From Akkermansiaceae bacterium UBA7890 (GTDB taxonomy: Bacteria; Verrucomicrobiota; Verrucomicrobiia; Verrucomicrobiales; Akkermansiaceae): a stretch of 20,317 nt of DNA. Both the position numbers and the translations under genes were made by a program. The notes beneath the pieces were generated by a model that was not told the DNA's origin, did no database searches, and saw nothing but the letters and a program-made list of their open reading frames with translations. Of this stretch, positions 7,863-15,178 are shown piece after piece (the first letter of the stretch is position 1; each line of letters begins with the position of its first letter). Location: NCBI GenBank assembly GCA_002501065.1, contig DLRK01000034.1, forward strand, positions 13,116-33,432. Reading direction: 5' to 3'.

Positions 7863-10822
7863 TCGATGTCCCATACTGATAGATGTGATGTCACGCCGTG
7901 CGTGTCAGGCACGCCGTCCAGTTCATTCAAACCTCTCTCGTGTCGTTCCGGTCGATCTGCATCCCGGCGCGCAAAGGGGAATCGCCGCAAGGCGACGTGG
8001 TCCGGACTGCAGACAACCTCGCGCAGGCTGATGGCGTGGCCATGATGGAGAAGGCGTGGTGGTCGCGCCCACAGGCCCCGCAGCGACGGCGCCACAAAAA
8101 AGCCCTCCTGTGTTTCGATGCGCCCCTTGTCCTTCTGGTCCCAGTAGCGGACGTATCCGTTCAAGGCATCAATCCGGTCCGCGCTGATCAGGGTATGCAC
8201 GTTGTCGCGCGGCGCCGCGGTCACCAGTGGCGGAAACGATTTGTTCTGATTGTAGACCTTGGATTTATCGGTAAAGGCCGGGGCGGGATGGCAACTGGCG
8301 CACGCCACCATGGGATGATGGAACAGTTCCCGTCCGTGGACGATCATGGGATCGTTTTTGTCCCGGGGATTTGGCAGCAGCCGCGGTTCGCCCGCCTGAT
8401 AGGCCCCGATGAACTTCTGGAAATCACGAAACTGATATTCTTCGCCCAGGTATCGTTTCGCGATCTGCCGGAAGTGCGTTTCCCTGCGCTTGATCAGGTC
8501 GACCAGGCGGACGTCGAGATCCTCCCCTGTGCGTCCGGTGGCAACCACGATGGAATCGGCGGATCCGGAATATCGTTCTGACTCCTCTTCGTCGGCAAGG
8601 ATGTCGTCGAAACTGCCAGCGGGAGTCACCCCTTGAAAATCCACCAGGGGATTGTGCTCCATCATCATGGTCAGGGGCTCGTCCATCGAGAGGATGCCCT
8701 CGAGAAAGAAGGGCACCTTGTGGAAGAGGACCCGGATGTCAGGAACCTCGCGGCTTCCTCCGGTGCGTTCTTCGCCGTTGCGGCTCTGCCCCATGACCTG
8801 GCTCACACTCCAGCGTTTGCCATCCGAGGTGTCGCGGTAGTGGCAGTGCACGCAGCTCTGGTCCTGGTCCACCGAGAAGACGCTGCTCTGTACGAAAAAC
8901 TCGCCGCGCTCGAAATCGTTGGCCGGAAACGGTTCAGCCGAACGCCTCAGGGAAAGCCGGTCGTTCCTGCCGGTTTTGAGATCAATGAAGCTGACGGACT
9001 CGTCGAGCATGTTGGCCACGATCAGGGAGTGATCGGCGAAGGCGATACCCGCTGGCTTGAAACCGGTTGTGAAGAGCCGCCCCGGCTGGAGGCGCTCAGC
9101 TGGCGCGGCCGTCAGGTCAACGATCCATTCCTGCACCTGGAAGGTCCCGGACATGGTCACAAAGAGGCGATCTTCGTCACGGGCGATCTGTTCGGGAAAG
9201 GCCCCCACGACCTTCATCAGTTCCGCAGCGACATCGCCCTTCTTGTCGCCAGGCAGCGATTCGAAACTGTCCGAGGTGTATCGCGTGAAGTCTTCGGTTG
9301 CCCGGTAAGCGGCAACATTGTCTGCGGCCGCTCTCAGCAGGACGATGTCGTTGGTAATATCGCGGAACTTCTCCTGCAAGGTGCCGTCAACATCATCATA
9401 GGGACCCAGGGGCTCCTGTTGCGCCAACGGCAGGGGCTTCCCCGTGGCATGATCACGAAACAGACTGAATTCCGCCTCGGGGTCTTCGCGGGAACGGCTT
9501 TCCCGGCCGGCGTGACGTGCCTTCGGATGCCCCGATCCCACTCCCAGCGTCGCCAGGATCAGCCGATCCTCCATCCACACCAGATCGTTCACCGGCGATC
9601 GGGTGAAGATGCGTCGCATTTCACGTTGTTGCTGCAAGTCGATGACCGAGATGTCCAGGGAACCTGTATTGGCCACATAGAGGGTCCTGCCGTCGGACGA
9701 CAATGCCAGGTCGCGAGGCTTGTCTCCGACCGCAATGCCGGGCCCCTCGCTTCCCTCTGCAATCCACTTCTTCAGGCGGCGGTAATCCGGATCCCCTTCC
9801 GGATCATTGAAAACCACTCCACCCGGATGGTGCCTGCCGTCCACGCCCTCCGCCCATCCCCCATGGACAATGGATGTCACCGCGCGCAGCAGGGGGCTGC
9901 CATCGGGATCTCCCGGAAACGAATGGACGATCGCGCTGTGCAGCGAGCGCTCCCGGTCCGGTCCTGCATAAAATCCGCCCGCATTATGCAGATGACACTC
10001 TGTCGTGCCGCAGCCCGCCCGCAGGGCTGTCATCAGGCCGGGGTGATAATCGACCAACTCCTCCTCTACGACCTGCCGCAGCGCGGAGGATTCGCAATAC
10101 CGGCAGCGCTGTTCCTCCGAACTCCGCCAGAGACAGCGGTCACAGATGCTCCAGTGCGTTTGGCGGATTTGCCGTTGCCCGAAAAAAGCATCCCGGTCGA
10201 AGCCGAGTTCCCGCATGGTCCCGCCCAGCTGGCCTCCCTCAGTCTCGAGATCGACGAACAGCACCTGGTTCTTCCAGAAGTTCGACACAAAGGCCTGCTT
10301 GCCATCGGGAGAAATGATCAGGTCTTCGCAGTAGAACGGCACCGGGATCTCCGCCACGACCCGGTCGCTCCCGGTTTCAATGACGGACAGGAAATTTGAG
10401 AAACGATTGGCGACCACGATCCACTTTCCGGAGGGATGCAATGCCATCCCGTTGGGGGAGCTGCCCACCGTGACCTCTCGAAGCAAGGATTGCCCGGGGA
10501 CGTCGAGCACCGCAACGGTTGAACCGGGCTGGCTTTCGGTGCCGGAAAGCGTGACGTAGGCCTTCTCCTTTTCCAGGGTGAGTGCGACCCGGTGGGGGTG
10601 GCACCTTGCCAATTGCATCTGAGCATCGGGATCGGGGTTGGGAACGGGCGTGAGCGACCGTTTATGCCATTCCTCGCTCCTGACTGCTGGAGTAGTCGGA
10701 GCTGGAACAGGGGGCTGTGACTGGAGGTGTCCCGCTCTGAAGACAGAAATCAACAGTCCCAGGGACAGCACTGAGACTGCTGGCAGCAGAAGGAACGACT
10801 CCCGGTTGGGTCGGAATGTCAT
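7829..10822 (-). CDS. Beta-propeller fused to diheme MauG/CcpA-type cytochrome (hydrazine synthase beta-gamma-like architecture)
   Basis: First gene of the operon, 997 residues. A signal anchor spans about 9-28. A YVTN-type beta-propeller follows (repeats such as SPNGMALHPSGKWIVVANR and LALSSDGRTLYVANTG). It is interrupted at about 200-355 by an insert with a CxxC...CxxC pair (Cys227/230/240/243) and a CX4CH motif (271-277). The C-terminal third (about 650-997) is a diheme peroxidase-like domain: CVHCH (657-661), CASCH (841-845) before PAPAFTD, and the MauG-type PSLRGLWARPP. A propeller joined to a diheme domain is the architecture of the fused beta-gamma subunit of hydrazine synthase in some anammox bacteria, and an alpha-like protein follows two genes later. 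Propeller-MauG fusions are also common in PVC genomes without that role, so the analogy is inference. The ATG at 10822 lacks its own ribosome site and overlaps a 6-codon leader ORF. Confidence 0.85.
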   Translation of the reverse strand: MTFRPNRESFLLLPAVSVLSLGLLISVFRAGHLQSQPPVPAPTTPAVRSEEWHKRSLTPVPNPDPDAQMQLARCHPHRVALTLEKEKAYVTLSGTESQPGSTVAVLDVPGQSLLREVTVGSSPNGMALHPSGKWIVVANRFSNFLSVIETGSDRVVAEIPVPFYCEDLIISPDGKQAFVSNFWKNQVLFVDLETEGGQLGGTMRELGFDRDAFFGQRQIRQTHWSICDRCLWRSSEEQRCRYCESSALRQVVEEELVDYHPGLMTALRAGCGTTECHLHNAGGFYAGPDRERSLHSAIVHSFPGDPDGSPLLRAVTSIVHGGWAEGVDGRHHPGGVVFNDPEGDPDYRRLKKWIAEGSEGPGIAVGDKPRDLALSSDGRTLYVANTGSLDISVIDLQQQREMRRIFTRSPVNDLVWMEDRLILATLGVGSGHPKARHAGRESRSREDPEAEFSLFRDHATGKPLPLAQQEPLGPYDDVDGTLQEKFRDITNDIVLLRAAADNVAAYRATEDFTRYTSDSFESLPGDKKGDVAAELMKVVGAFPEQIARDEDRLFVTMSGTFQVQEWIVDLTAAPAERLQPGRLFTTGFKPAGIAFADHSLIVANMLDESVSFIDLKTGRNDRLSLRRSAEPFPANDFERGEFFVQSSVFSVDQDQSCVHCHYRDTSDGKRWSVSQVMGQSRNGEERTGGSREVPDIRVLFHKVPFFLEGILSMDEPLTMMMEHNPLVDFQGVTPAGSFDDILADEEESERYSGSADSIVVATGRTGEDLDVRLVDLIKRRETHFRQIAKRYLGEEYQFRDFQKFIGAYQAGEPRLLPNPRDKNDPMIVHGRELFHHPMVACASCHPAPAFTDKSKVYNQNKSFPPLVTAAPRDNVHTLISADRIDALNGYVRYWDQKDKGRIETQEGFFVAPSLRGLWARPPRLLHHGHAISLREVVCSPDHVALRRFPFARRDADRPERHERGLNELDGVPDTHGVTSHLSVWDIECLISFIQSIE

Positions 10823-10839
10823 CCGGCCATAGCCTGCAT
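10819..10839 (-). promoter_or_regulatory. Six-codon leader ORF with strong ribosome site, coupled to the operon's first gene
   Basis: On the minus strand GGAGGG (10853-10848) stands eight bases before an ATG at 10839-10837. That ATG opens the tiny frame M-Q-A-M-A-G. Its TGA (10821-10819) overlaps the ATG of the 997-aa gene (ATGA), which itself has no convincing ribosome site. The arrangement suggests ribosomes load at the leader and re-initiate. It might instead be chance, with the real start used weakly. Confidence 0.45.
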
Positions 10840-10876
10840 GGTCAGCGCCCTCCTGTCTGTCGCTGCGATCACCATT

Positions 10877-10903
10877 TTCCTGTAGGAAAATTCCTACAAG
10901 GAA
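10877..10903. promoter_or_regulatory. Operator candidate: 18-bp perfect dyad within four alternating TTCCT/AGGAA half-sites
   Basis: TGTAGGAAAATTCCTACA at 10881-10898 is a perfect inverted repeat (8-base arms, AA centre). It overlaps a second perfect dyad, TTTTCC-TGTA-GGAAAA (10875-10890). Half-sites TTCCT at 10877 and 10891 alternate with AGGAA at 10884 and 10899. The 18-bp TGTAnG-N6-CnTACA layout is like sites of NarL/FixJ-family regulators such as GacA/UvrY. It lies 59-76 bases upstream of the operon's first ATG and next to the kinase gene, so the linked response regulator is the natural candidate ligand. Confidence 0.6.
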
Positions 10904-11111
10904 GTTGTCAGAGGTGGGCGTTCACCCCGGGCACAGCGTGCATGGGAGCTCTAAAGCAATCCACTGCACCACCGGAAGACCGGGCGGTGAAGATTCACAC
11001 TTTTGTCCAAAAAAGTGGTGAAAACCATCCGCCGTGTTTACCATCAATCTCCCAAACGGAAGCCTTGGGCTTGCTCTCCCAGCGTGCCGAGGGACACCAC
11101 CGGATTTTTTC

Positions 11112-12902
11112 ATGACCAGAGTGCCCGATCATAGCGCCGAGGAAGCGCGGCCGGCTTTATTCGGGTTGCCGACCCTGTGGGGATTCTCCCGCGTGTTCCT
11201 TCCAGTCGTCCTGCTTCTGGCCGTTGTGGCGATGGTCTTCTATTTTCGCGACCTCTCTCATGAGAAACAGATCTTTGAGCGTGATGCCGGGCATTCGTTG
11301 AGCCTGCAGACTGAGATCCTGGCCAGCGATTTCAAGTCGATCACATCGGACCTGAATTACCTTGCCGAGCAATCCCAGCTTCAGACCATTCTCTCTGACA
11401 GATCTACCGAACGAGAAGAGAAACTCGCTCAGGATTACCTCTTGTTCTGCAGGAAGAAAAGCTCCTACGACCAGATCCGCCTTCTCGATGAACACGGGCA
11501 GGAAATCGTTCGCGTCAATTACCACAGCGGCGAACCACGCATCGTTCCGCAGGACCAGTTGCAGCCGAAGGGCAGCCGGTATTACTTTGAAAGGACATTT
11601 CAACTGGAACGGGATGAGATCTACATTTCACCGTTTGATCTCAATGTTGAAAACGAAGTCATCGAGGTGCCGCACAAACCGGTGATCCGCTTCGCCACTC
11701 CGGTATTCGACCACGATGGCAGGAAACGCGGCATTCTCATCCTGAATTACCTCGGGGCGGGACTCATTCACAAGCTGGAGGAGGCAGCGTCGGGCTTTGC
11801 CGGAATTTCGATGTTACTCAACAAGGACGGCTTCTGGTTGCGCAGTCCGGTGAAGGAAGACGAATGGGGCTTCATGCTGGGCAACACGCGATCGTTCCCC
11901 ACTGATTATCCGGCGCTCTGGCAGGTCATCGAGAAAAGCGGAAGGGGGCAGGAATTCACCCAGGATGGCTATTTCCGTTACGGCATGCTGGATCTGGATG
12001 TCTGCATCGGTCAGACACCAGCTGAATCGCAGGGGTTCTCCCTCCGGGGCGACAATCAGATCTATCCCGTGCTGCATGTGCCGCGGGCGGTTCTCTATGC
12101 ACGTCCCCAGTTCATCCTGAGTCGTTTCCTGATCGTCTACGCCATCGCGTTGGTTATCATAGCGGTCTTCCTGTGGTTCCTGGTATACAATCGTCTTTGT
12201 CGCAAATGCGACCAACAGTCGCTGCTCCATTCCGAACAGCGATTGCGATTACTCTCCAGACAGTTGCTGCATGCCCAGGAACAGGAGCGAAAGAGAATTT
12301 CGCGCGATCTGCATGACGACCTGGGGCAATTGACCACCGCCATCTGTCTTGATCTCGACCGTGCTGGCAAGGCGACCGACGGAAAAACCCAGTCCGGAAT
12401 TCTGCGCGCCCTGGGCAACAGCAGGCAATTGCTGGACAAGGTCCAGAGCATTGCGGCACAGCTCAGGCCGAGCCTGCTCGACGATCTGGGCTTGAAGGAT
12501 GCGGTGCAGGACTACCTCGCGCAATATGAAGACCGGACCGGCATCGATACGCGCAGTCATTTGAGATTCGATCATGAGCGTCTCCCGGAAACGGTCAGTG
12601 AAACCTTGTATCGCATCCTGCAGGAAACGCTGACCAACGCGGAGAGACATGCCCGCGCCGACACGGTGGAGGTGAGTTTGATCATCGATTCCGATGAAAT
12701 TGAGCTGACCGTGCTGGACAATGGCACGGGGTTTGACCCGAAGGCGATTCGCAGCGGTTGCCTGGGAATCATGGGCATGCGAGAGCGGACTGAATTGCTG
12801 GGGGGCAGCTTTCAGCTGGAAACCGCTTCCGGAGAAGGCACTGAGATCCGAGCTCGCCTTCCATTGGACGCCAACGCGGAACTCCAGGAACACACGGAGT
12901 GA
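11112..12902 (+). CDS. NarL/UhpB-type sensor histidine kinase
   Basis: Membrane sensor kinase of 596 residues. TM1 is at about 26-45, followed by a large extracytoplasmic sensor region (about 50-333) with features of a double-Cache domain (DQIRLLDEHGQEIVRVN, then a second module with GISMLLNKDGFWL). TM2 is at about 335-359. A HisKA_3 dimerisation domain follows with phosphoacceptor His401 in ISRDLHDDLGQLTT, then a HATPase_c domain (ETLTNAERHARAD, DNGTGFDP, GIMGMRERTELLGG). A CxxC pair (Cys363/366) follows TM2 directly. I chose the ATG at 11112; a GTG at 11034 would add 26 residues not typical of a signal anchor. It is divergent from the cytochrome/Rnf operon and convergent with the response regulator, its likely partner. 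The ligand is unknown. Confidence 0.93.
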   Translation: MTRVPDHSAEEARPALFGLPTLWGFSRVFLPVVLLLAVVAMVFYFRDLSHEKQIFERDAGHSLSLQTEILASDFKSITSDLNYLAEQSQLQTILSDRSTEREEKLAQDYLLFCRKKSSYDQIRLLDEHGQEIVRVNYHSGEPRIVPQDQLQPKGSRYYFERTFQLERDEIYISPFDLNVENEVIEVPHKPVIRFATPVFDHDGRKRGILILNYLGAGLIHKLEEAASGFAGISMLLNKDGFWLRSPVKEDEWGFMLGNTRSFPTDYPALWQVIEKSGRGQEFTQDGYFRYGMLDLDVCIGQTPAESQGFSLRGDNQIYPVLHVPRAVLYARPQFILSRFLIVYAIALVIIAVFLWFLVYNRLCRKCDQQSLLHSEQRLRLLSRQLLHAQEQERKRISRDLHDDLGQLTTAICLDLDRAGKATDGKTQSGILRALGNSRQLLDKVQSIAAQLRPSLLDDLGLKDAVQDYLAQYEDRTGIDTRSHLRFDHERLPETVSETLYRILQETLTNAERHARADTVEVSLIIDSDEIELTVLDNGTGFDPKAIRSGCLGIMGMRERTELLGGSFQLETASGEGTEIRARLPLDANAELQEHTE

Positions 12903-12930
12903 ATCTGCTCTGCCGCATGGGGAGTTACTG

Positions 12931-13569
12931 CTAACCGACCACCTCGTTCTCCAGGGCGAAGCGAATGATCTCGGCAGTCGTTCCCAGGTTCAACTTCTCC
13001 ATGAGACGGCTGCGGTAGGTGGACGCGGTACTTGTGCCAATGGCCATATTTTGCGCGCAATCCTGCAGGCTCATGCCGGAGCCAAGAAATCTCAAGAGGT
13101 CGAATTCGCGCGATGAGAGAGCCATCAGGCCAGCTCGATGGCTCTTTGGCTTTCGTAGATGGTGGAGGAGATTCTGGGATACCCTTGGGGAGATATACAC
13201 CTCCCCCCTGTTGACAGACTGGATAGCCTCGACCAGCTCCTGGACTGCCGCTGATTTGATCACGTAGCCGTGAGCACCGCTCTCCAGGCACCTCACCGCG
13301 TAGTGGATGTTTTCATGGACGGTCAGCATCAGGATCTTCGCTCCGGGAGCCAGTTGAAGGATCTTTCCGATGATGGCCGGAGTGTCGGTTTGGGGCATGG
13401 AGTAATCCATGACAATGACGTCTGGCTCAGTTTGGTCGACCATGGCCAGGATTTCGGCGCCGTTCTGAGCCTGACCAACAACCGTAAATCGACCACTGTT
13501 CTCATCCAGGATCTGGGCCAGCCCCTCCCGGACCAGTTCGTGATCATCTGCCAGCAGAACTCGGATCAT
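12931..13569 (-). CDS. NarL/FixJ-family response regulator
   Basis: Cytoplasmic DNA-binding regulator of 212 residues. The receiver domain has Asp8/Asp9, phosphoacceptor Asp55 (VIVMDYSMP), Thr83 and Lys105. A LuxR-type helix-turn-helix spans about 150-209 (LSSREFDLLRFLGSGMS...RLMEKLNL). The start ATG at 13569 has a purine-rich GGGGCAGG just upstream. It ends 28 bases from the end of the histidine kinase on the other strand, so the pair is encoded tail to tail rather than as an operon. I infer that it binds the dyad at 10881-10898 and controls the cytochrome/ApbE/Rnf operon. Confidence 0.95.
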   Translation of the reverse strand: MIRVLLADDHELVREGLAQILDENSGRFTVVGQAQNGAEILAMVDQTEPDVIVMDYSMPQTDTPAIIGKILQLAPGAKILMLTVHENIHYAVRCLESGAHGYVIKSAAVQELVEAIQSVNRGEVYISPRVSQNLLHHLRKPKSHRAGLMALSSREFDLLRFLGSGMSLQDCAQNMAIGTSTASTYRSRLMEKLNLGTTAEIIRFALENEVVG

Positions 13570-13780
13570 ACCTGCCCCATCAGGCTAGCGGGCCAAGGGG
13601 TATTGCGGAAGAAGATTTCAAGACGGGCTTCCCGGAGACCCAGGCCCTGCGGGGGCCCGTCCCCCAGGATTCCGGGTCTCATCGAGGTTGATCCGGGCGC
13701 GGAGGAGAGTCAGACGCTCACTCCCTGGCAAGCAATCCGTTCTCCTGAATCGGGAATGCATGCAACGCATTGATAATCAA
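13570..13780. other. Non-coding stretch between response regulator and tRNA fragment, with a GC-rich stem-loop
   Basis: No credible gene. GAGACCC (13635-13641) can pair with GGGTCTC (13674-13680), and inside this GGGGG (13651-13655) can pair with CCCCC (13661-13665). No T-run follows on either strand, so I do not call it an intrinsic terminator. The promoter of the response regulator should lie here, but no clear -35/-10 pair was recognised. Confidence 0.4.
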
Positions 13781-13861
13781 TGGCGCGCCCGAGAGGAGTC
13801 GAACCCCTAACCTCCTGATCCGTAGGAAGACGGGGCACTCGTAAACAATTGAGTATCAATT
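13769..13861. repeat. Two AT-rich dyads flanking the tRNA fragment
   Basis: ATTGATAATCAAT (13769-13781) and AATTGAGTATCAATT (13847-13861) are each near-perfect palindromes of similar sequence. They lie on either side of the tRNA remnant. They could be core-type binding sites for the integrase or a directionality factor; this is inference. Confidence 0.4.
13781..13825 (-). other. 3' half of tRNA-Arg(ACG): attachment-site remnant of an integrated element
   Basis: Read on the minus strand, the segment begins at an anticodon loop CTACGGA (anticodon ACG). It continues with the 3' anticodon strand TCAGG, a good T-arm (AGGGG, loop TTCGACT, CCTCT), the 3' acceptor strand CGGGCGC, discriminator G and CCA. 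The sequence just upstream (13826 onward) does not supply the matching 5' acceptor GCGCCCG, D-arm or 5' anticodon strand, so this is not a working tRNA. A cut at the anticodon loop next to a tyrosine integrase gene is the standard product of site-specific integration. The repaired tRNA should sit at the far end of the element. Confidence 0.8.
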
Positions 13862-13867
13862 CGTTTA

Positions 13868-13926
13868 ATTTGCTAGATTTGTTAGATTTCGCTTGATTCG
13901 CTGTTTTAAGGGCGGATAAGGGCGGA
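13868..13926. repeat. Short tandem repeats before the integrase gene
   Basis: TTTGCTAGA, TTTGTTAGA and TTTCGCTTGA follow one another at about 9-10 base spacing (13869 onward). AAGGGCGGA then occurs twice at 13908-13916 and 13918-13926. Roughly one-helical-turn spacing is typical of arm-type integrase sites or repressor sites near the integrase promoter. Confidence 0.4.
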
Positions 13927-13978
13927 AGGCCCTCCTTATTTTTCGCCTGCCGAGGACCAAATTCAACCTCCCTCGCTC

Positions 13979-15178
13979 ATGCCCCGGCGCCCCAAGTTCG
14001 ACATTGCTAAAGATCGAAGCGAGTGGGTGGTGAACGTGCCAGCCAGCATCACCCCCTCCGGCAAGCGCGAGCGCCGTTATTTCACGACCAAGAAGGACGC
14101 CTTGGACGAAGCCACCAAACTCCGCGAAGGCTACCACGACTACGGCACTCGAGCCGCCGTAATTTCGCCCGCCTTGGCCGAGGTTGCGGTGCGCGCGGAA
14201 GAGCGTTTATGCCCCTACGGCGTGACCTTGGAGGTGGCCGTCAACGACTACCTGACCATCCTTGAGGAACGGTCCCGTTCAGTCCCACTCGCTACGGCAG
14301 TAGAGGCATGGCTGGCTTCAAAAAGCTCCCTTCGCAAAAAGACCCTTAGTGGCTACCGCTACACAGTGAAGCGCTTGGAGGGATTGGCAGATTGCCTAAT
14401 GTCCGACATCACGCCCGAGCAGGTTGAGGAGGCCATTGACTCCGGCACCCCCTCCATGTTTGAGGCCCATCGCCGTAACGCACGAGCGCTGTTCCAGTTC
14501 GCTGCCAAGAAGGGGTGGTGTGAGCCGGGCGTGATTCAAAAAGTTGAACCCCGCGCTCCCACACAACAAGGCGAGATCACCACGCTCAGCCCCAAGGAGG
14601 TCCGCGCCATCTTGCAAGCGGCTGAGGGCTATTACCCGGATAGCATCCCTGCATTTGCTATCGCGTTCTTTGCTGGAGTGAGGTCGGCAGAGTTGGGGCG
14701 GTTGCGGTGGCGAGAAGTGAAGGACGATGGCATCGAGGTGCCGTGGGAGACGGCCAAAAAGAAGCGCCGGCGCTTCGTGCCGATGAATCCGACCTTGAAG
14801 GCGTGGCTCAAGGGGTGGGATCCCGGTGACGACGAGTTGTTGGTGGTGCCCTCCAACTGGCGCGAGAAGTCCAGGGCCGTCCGCCGCCTGGCTGGATTCA
14901 AGATTTCAGCCCGCCTGCTGAATGACTTGGACCCGGCGCCCGAGCTCCCTACGGCCACCCAGTCGTGGCCGCAGAACGCAATCCGCCACACTCACGCCTC
15001 TGCCGCAATTGCCGGTGGCACGACCGTTGACGAGTTGGAATTTGCTTTTGGCCACACACAGAGGGCAGGGGTATTGCGAGAGCATTACGTGGGCGTGTAC
15101 TCGAAGAAGGACGCGATTGCGTTCTGGTCCATGGGGCCGAAGGGGACAAAGATTCAAACCACGAGGGCCGTGGCATGA
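13979..15178 (+). CDS. int: Tyrosine recombinase (integrase)
   Basis: Site-specific recombinase of 399 residues, expected to insert and excise the element at tRNA-Arg. A basic N-terminal arm-binding part and a SAM-like core-binding region (about 100-190) precede the catalytic domain (about 200-385). The catalytic arginine I is Arg235 (FFAGVRSAELGRLRW). A lysine lies in the beta-turn near 260-265. Box II reads QNAIRHTHAS, with Arg336 and with Asn333 where many family members have His. The later histidine is His359 (FGHT), and the nucleophile is Tyr370 (REHYVGVYSKKDAIAFW). The last pattern is common in planctomycete/verrucomicrobial integrases. The start ATG lies 154 bases from the tRNA remnant. 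Its stop overlaps the next gene (ATGA). Confidence 0.93.
   Translation: MPRRPKFDIAKDRSEWVVNVPASITPSGKRERRYFTTKKDALDEATKLREGYHDYGTRAAVISPALAEVAVRAEERLCPYGVTLEVAVNDYLTILEERSRSVPLATAVEAWLASKSSLRKKTLSGYRYTVKRLEGLADCLMSDITPEQVEEAIDSGTPSMFEAHRRNARALFQFAAKKGWCEPGVIQKVEPRAPTQQGEITTLSPKEVRAILQAAEGYYPDSIPAFAIAFFAGVRSAELGRLRWREVKDDGIEVPWETAKKKRRRFVPMNPTLKAWLKGWDPGDDELLVVPSNWREKSRAVRRLAGFKISARLLNDLDPAPELPTATQSWPQNAIRHTHASAAIAGGTTVDELEFAFGHTQRAGVLREHYVGVYSKKDAIAFWSMGPKGTKIQTTRAVA

Noticed and set aside
8633..10399. A 588-residue open frame on the plus strand
   Set aside because: Antisense shadow of the 997-aa propeller/diheme protein; its composition and lack of motifs fit a shadow frame.
1..10822. Calling the cluster a true hydrazine synthase or anammox locus
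   Set aside because: Only domain architecture and motifs match; the expected tyrosine ligand is absent, four haem motifs replace two, and no hydrazine dehydrogenase or nitrite-handling gene is visible.
12903..12930. Bidirectional terminator between kinase and regulator
   Set aside because: The 28 bases hold no inverted repeat or T-run that would support one.
13781..13860. A complete tRNA-Arg gene
   Set aside because: The 5' acceptor strand, D-arm and 5' anticodon strand are not present upstream of the anticodon loop; only the 3' half fits.
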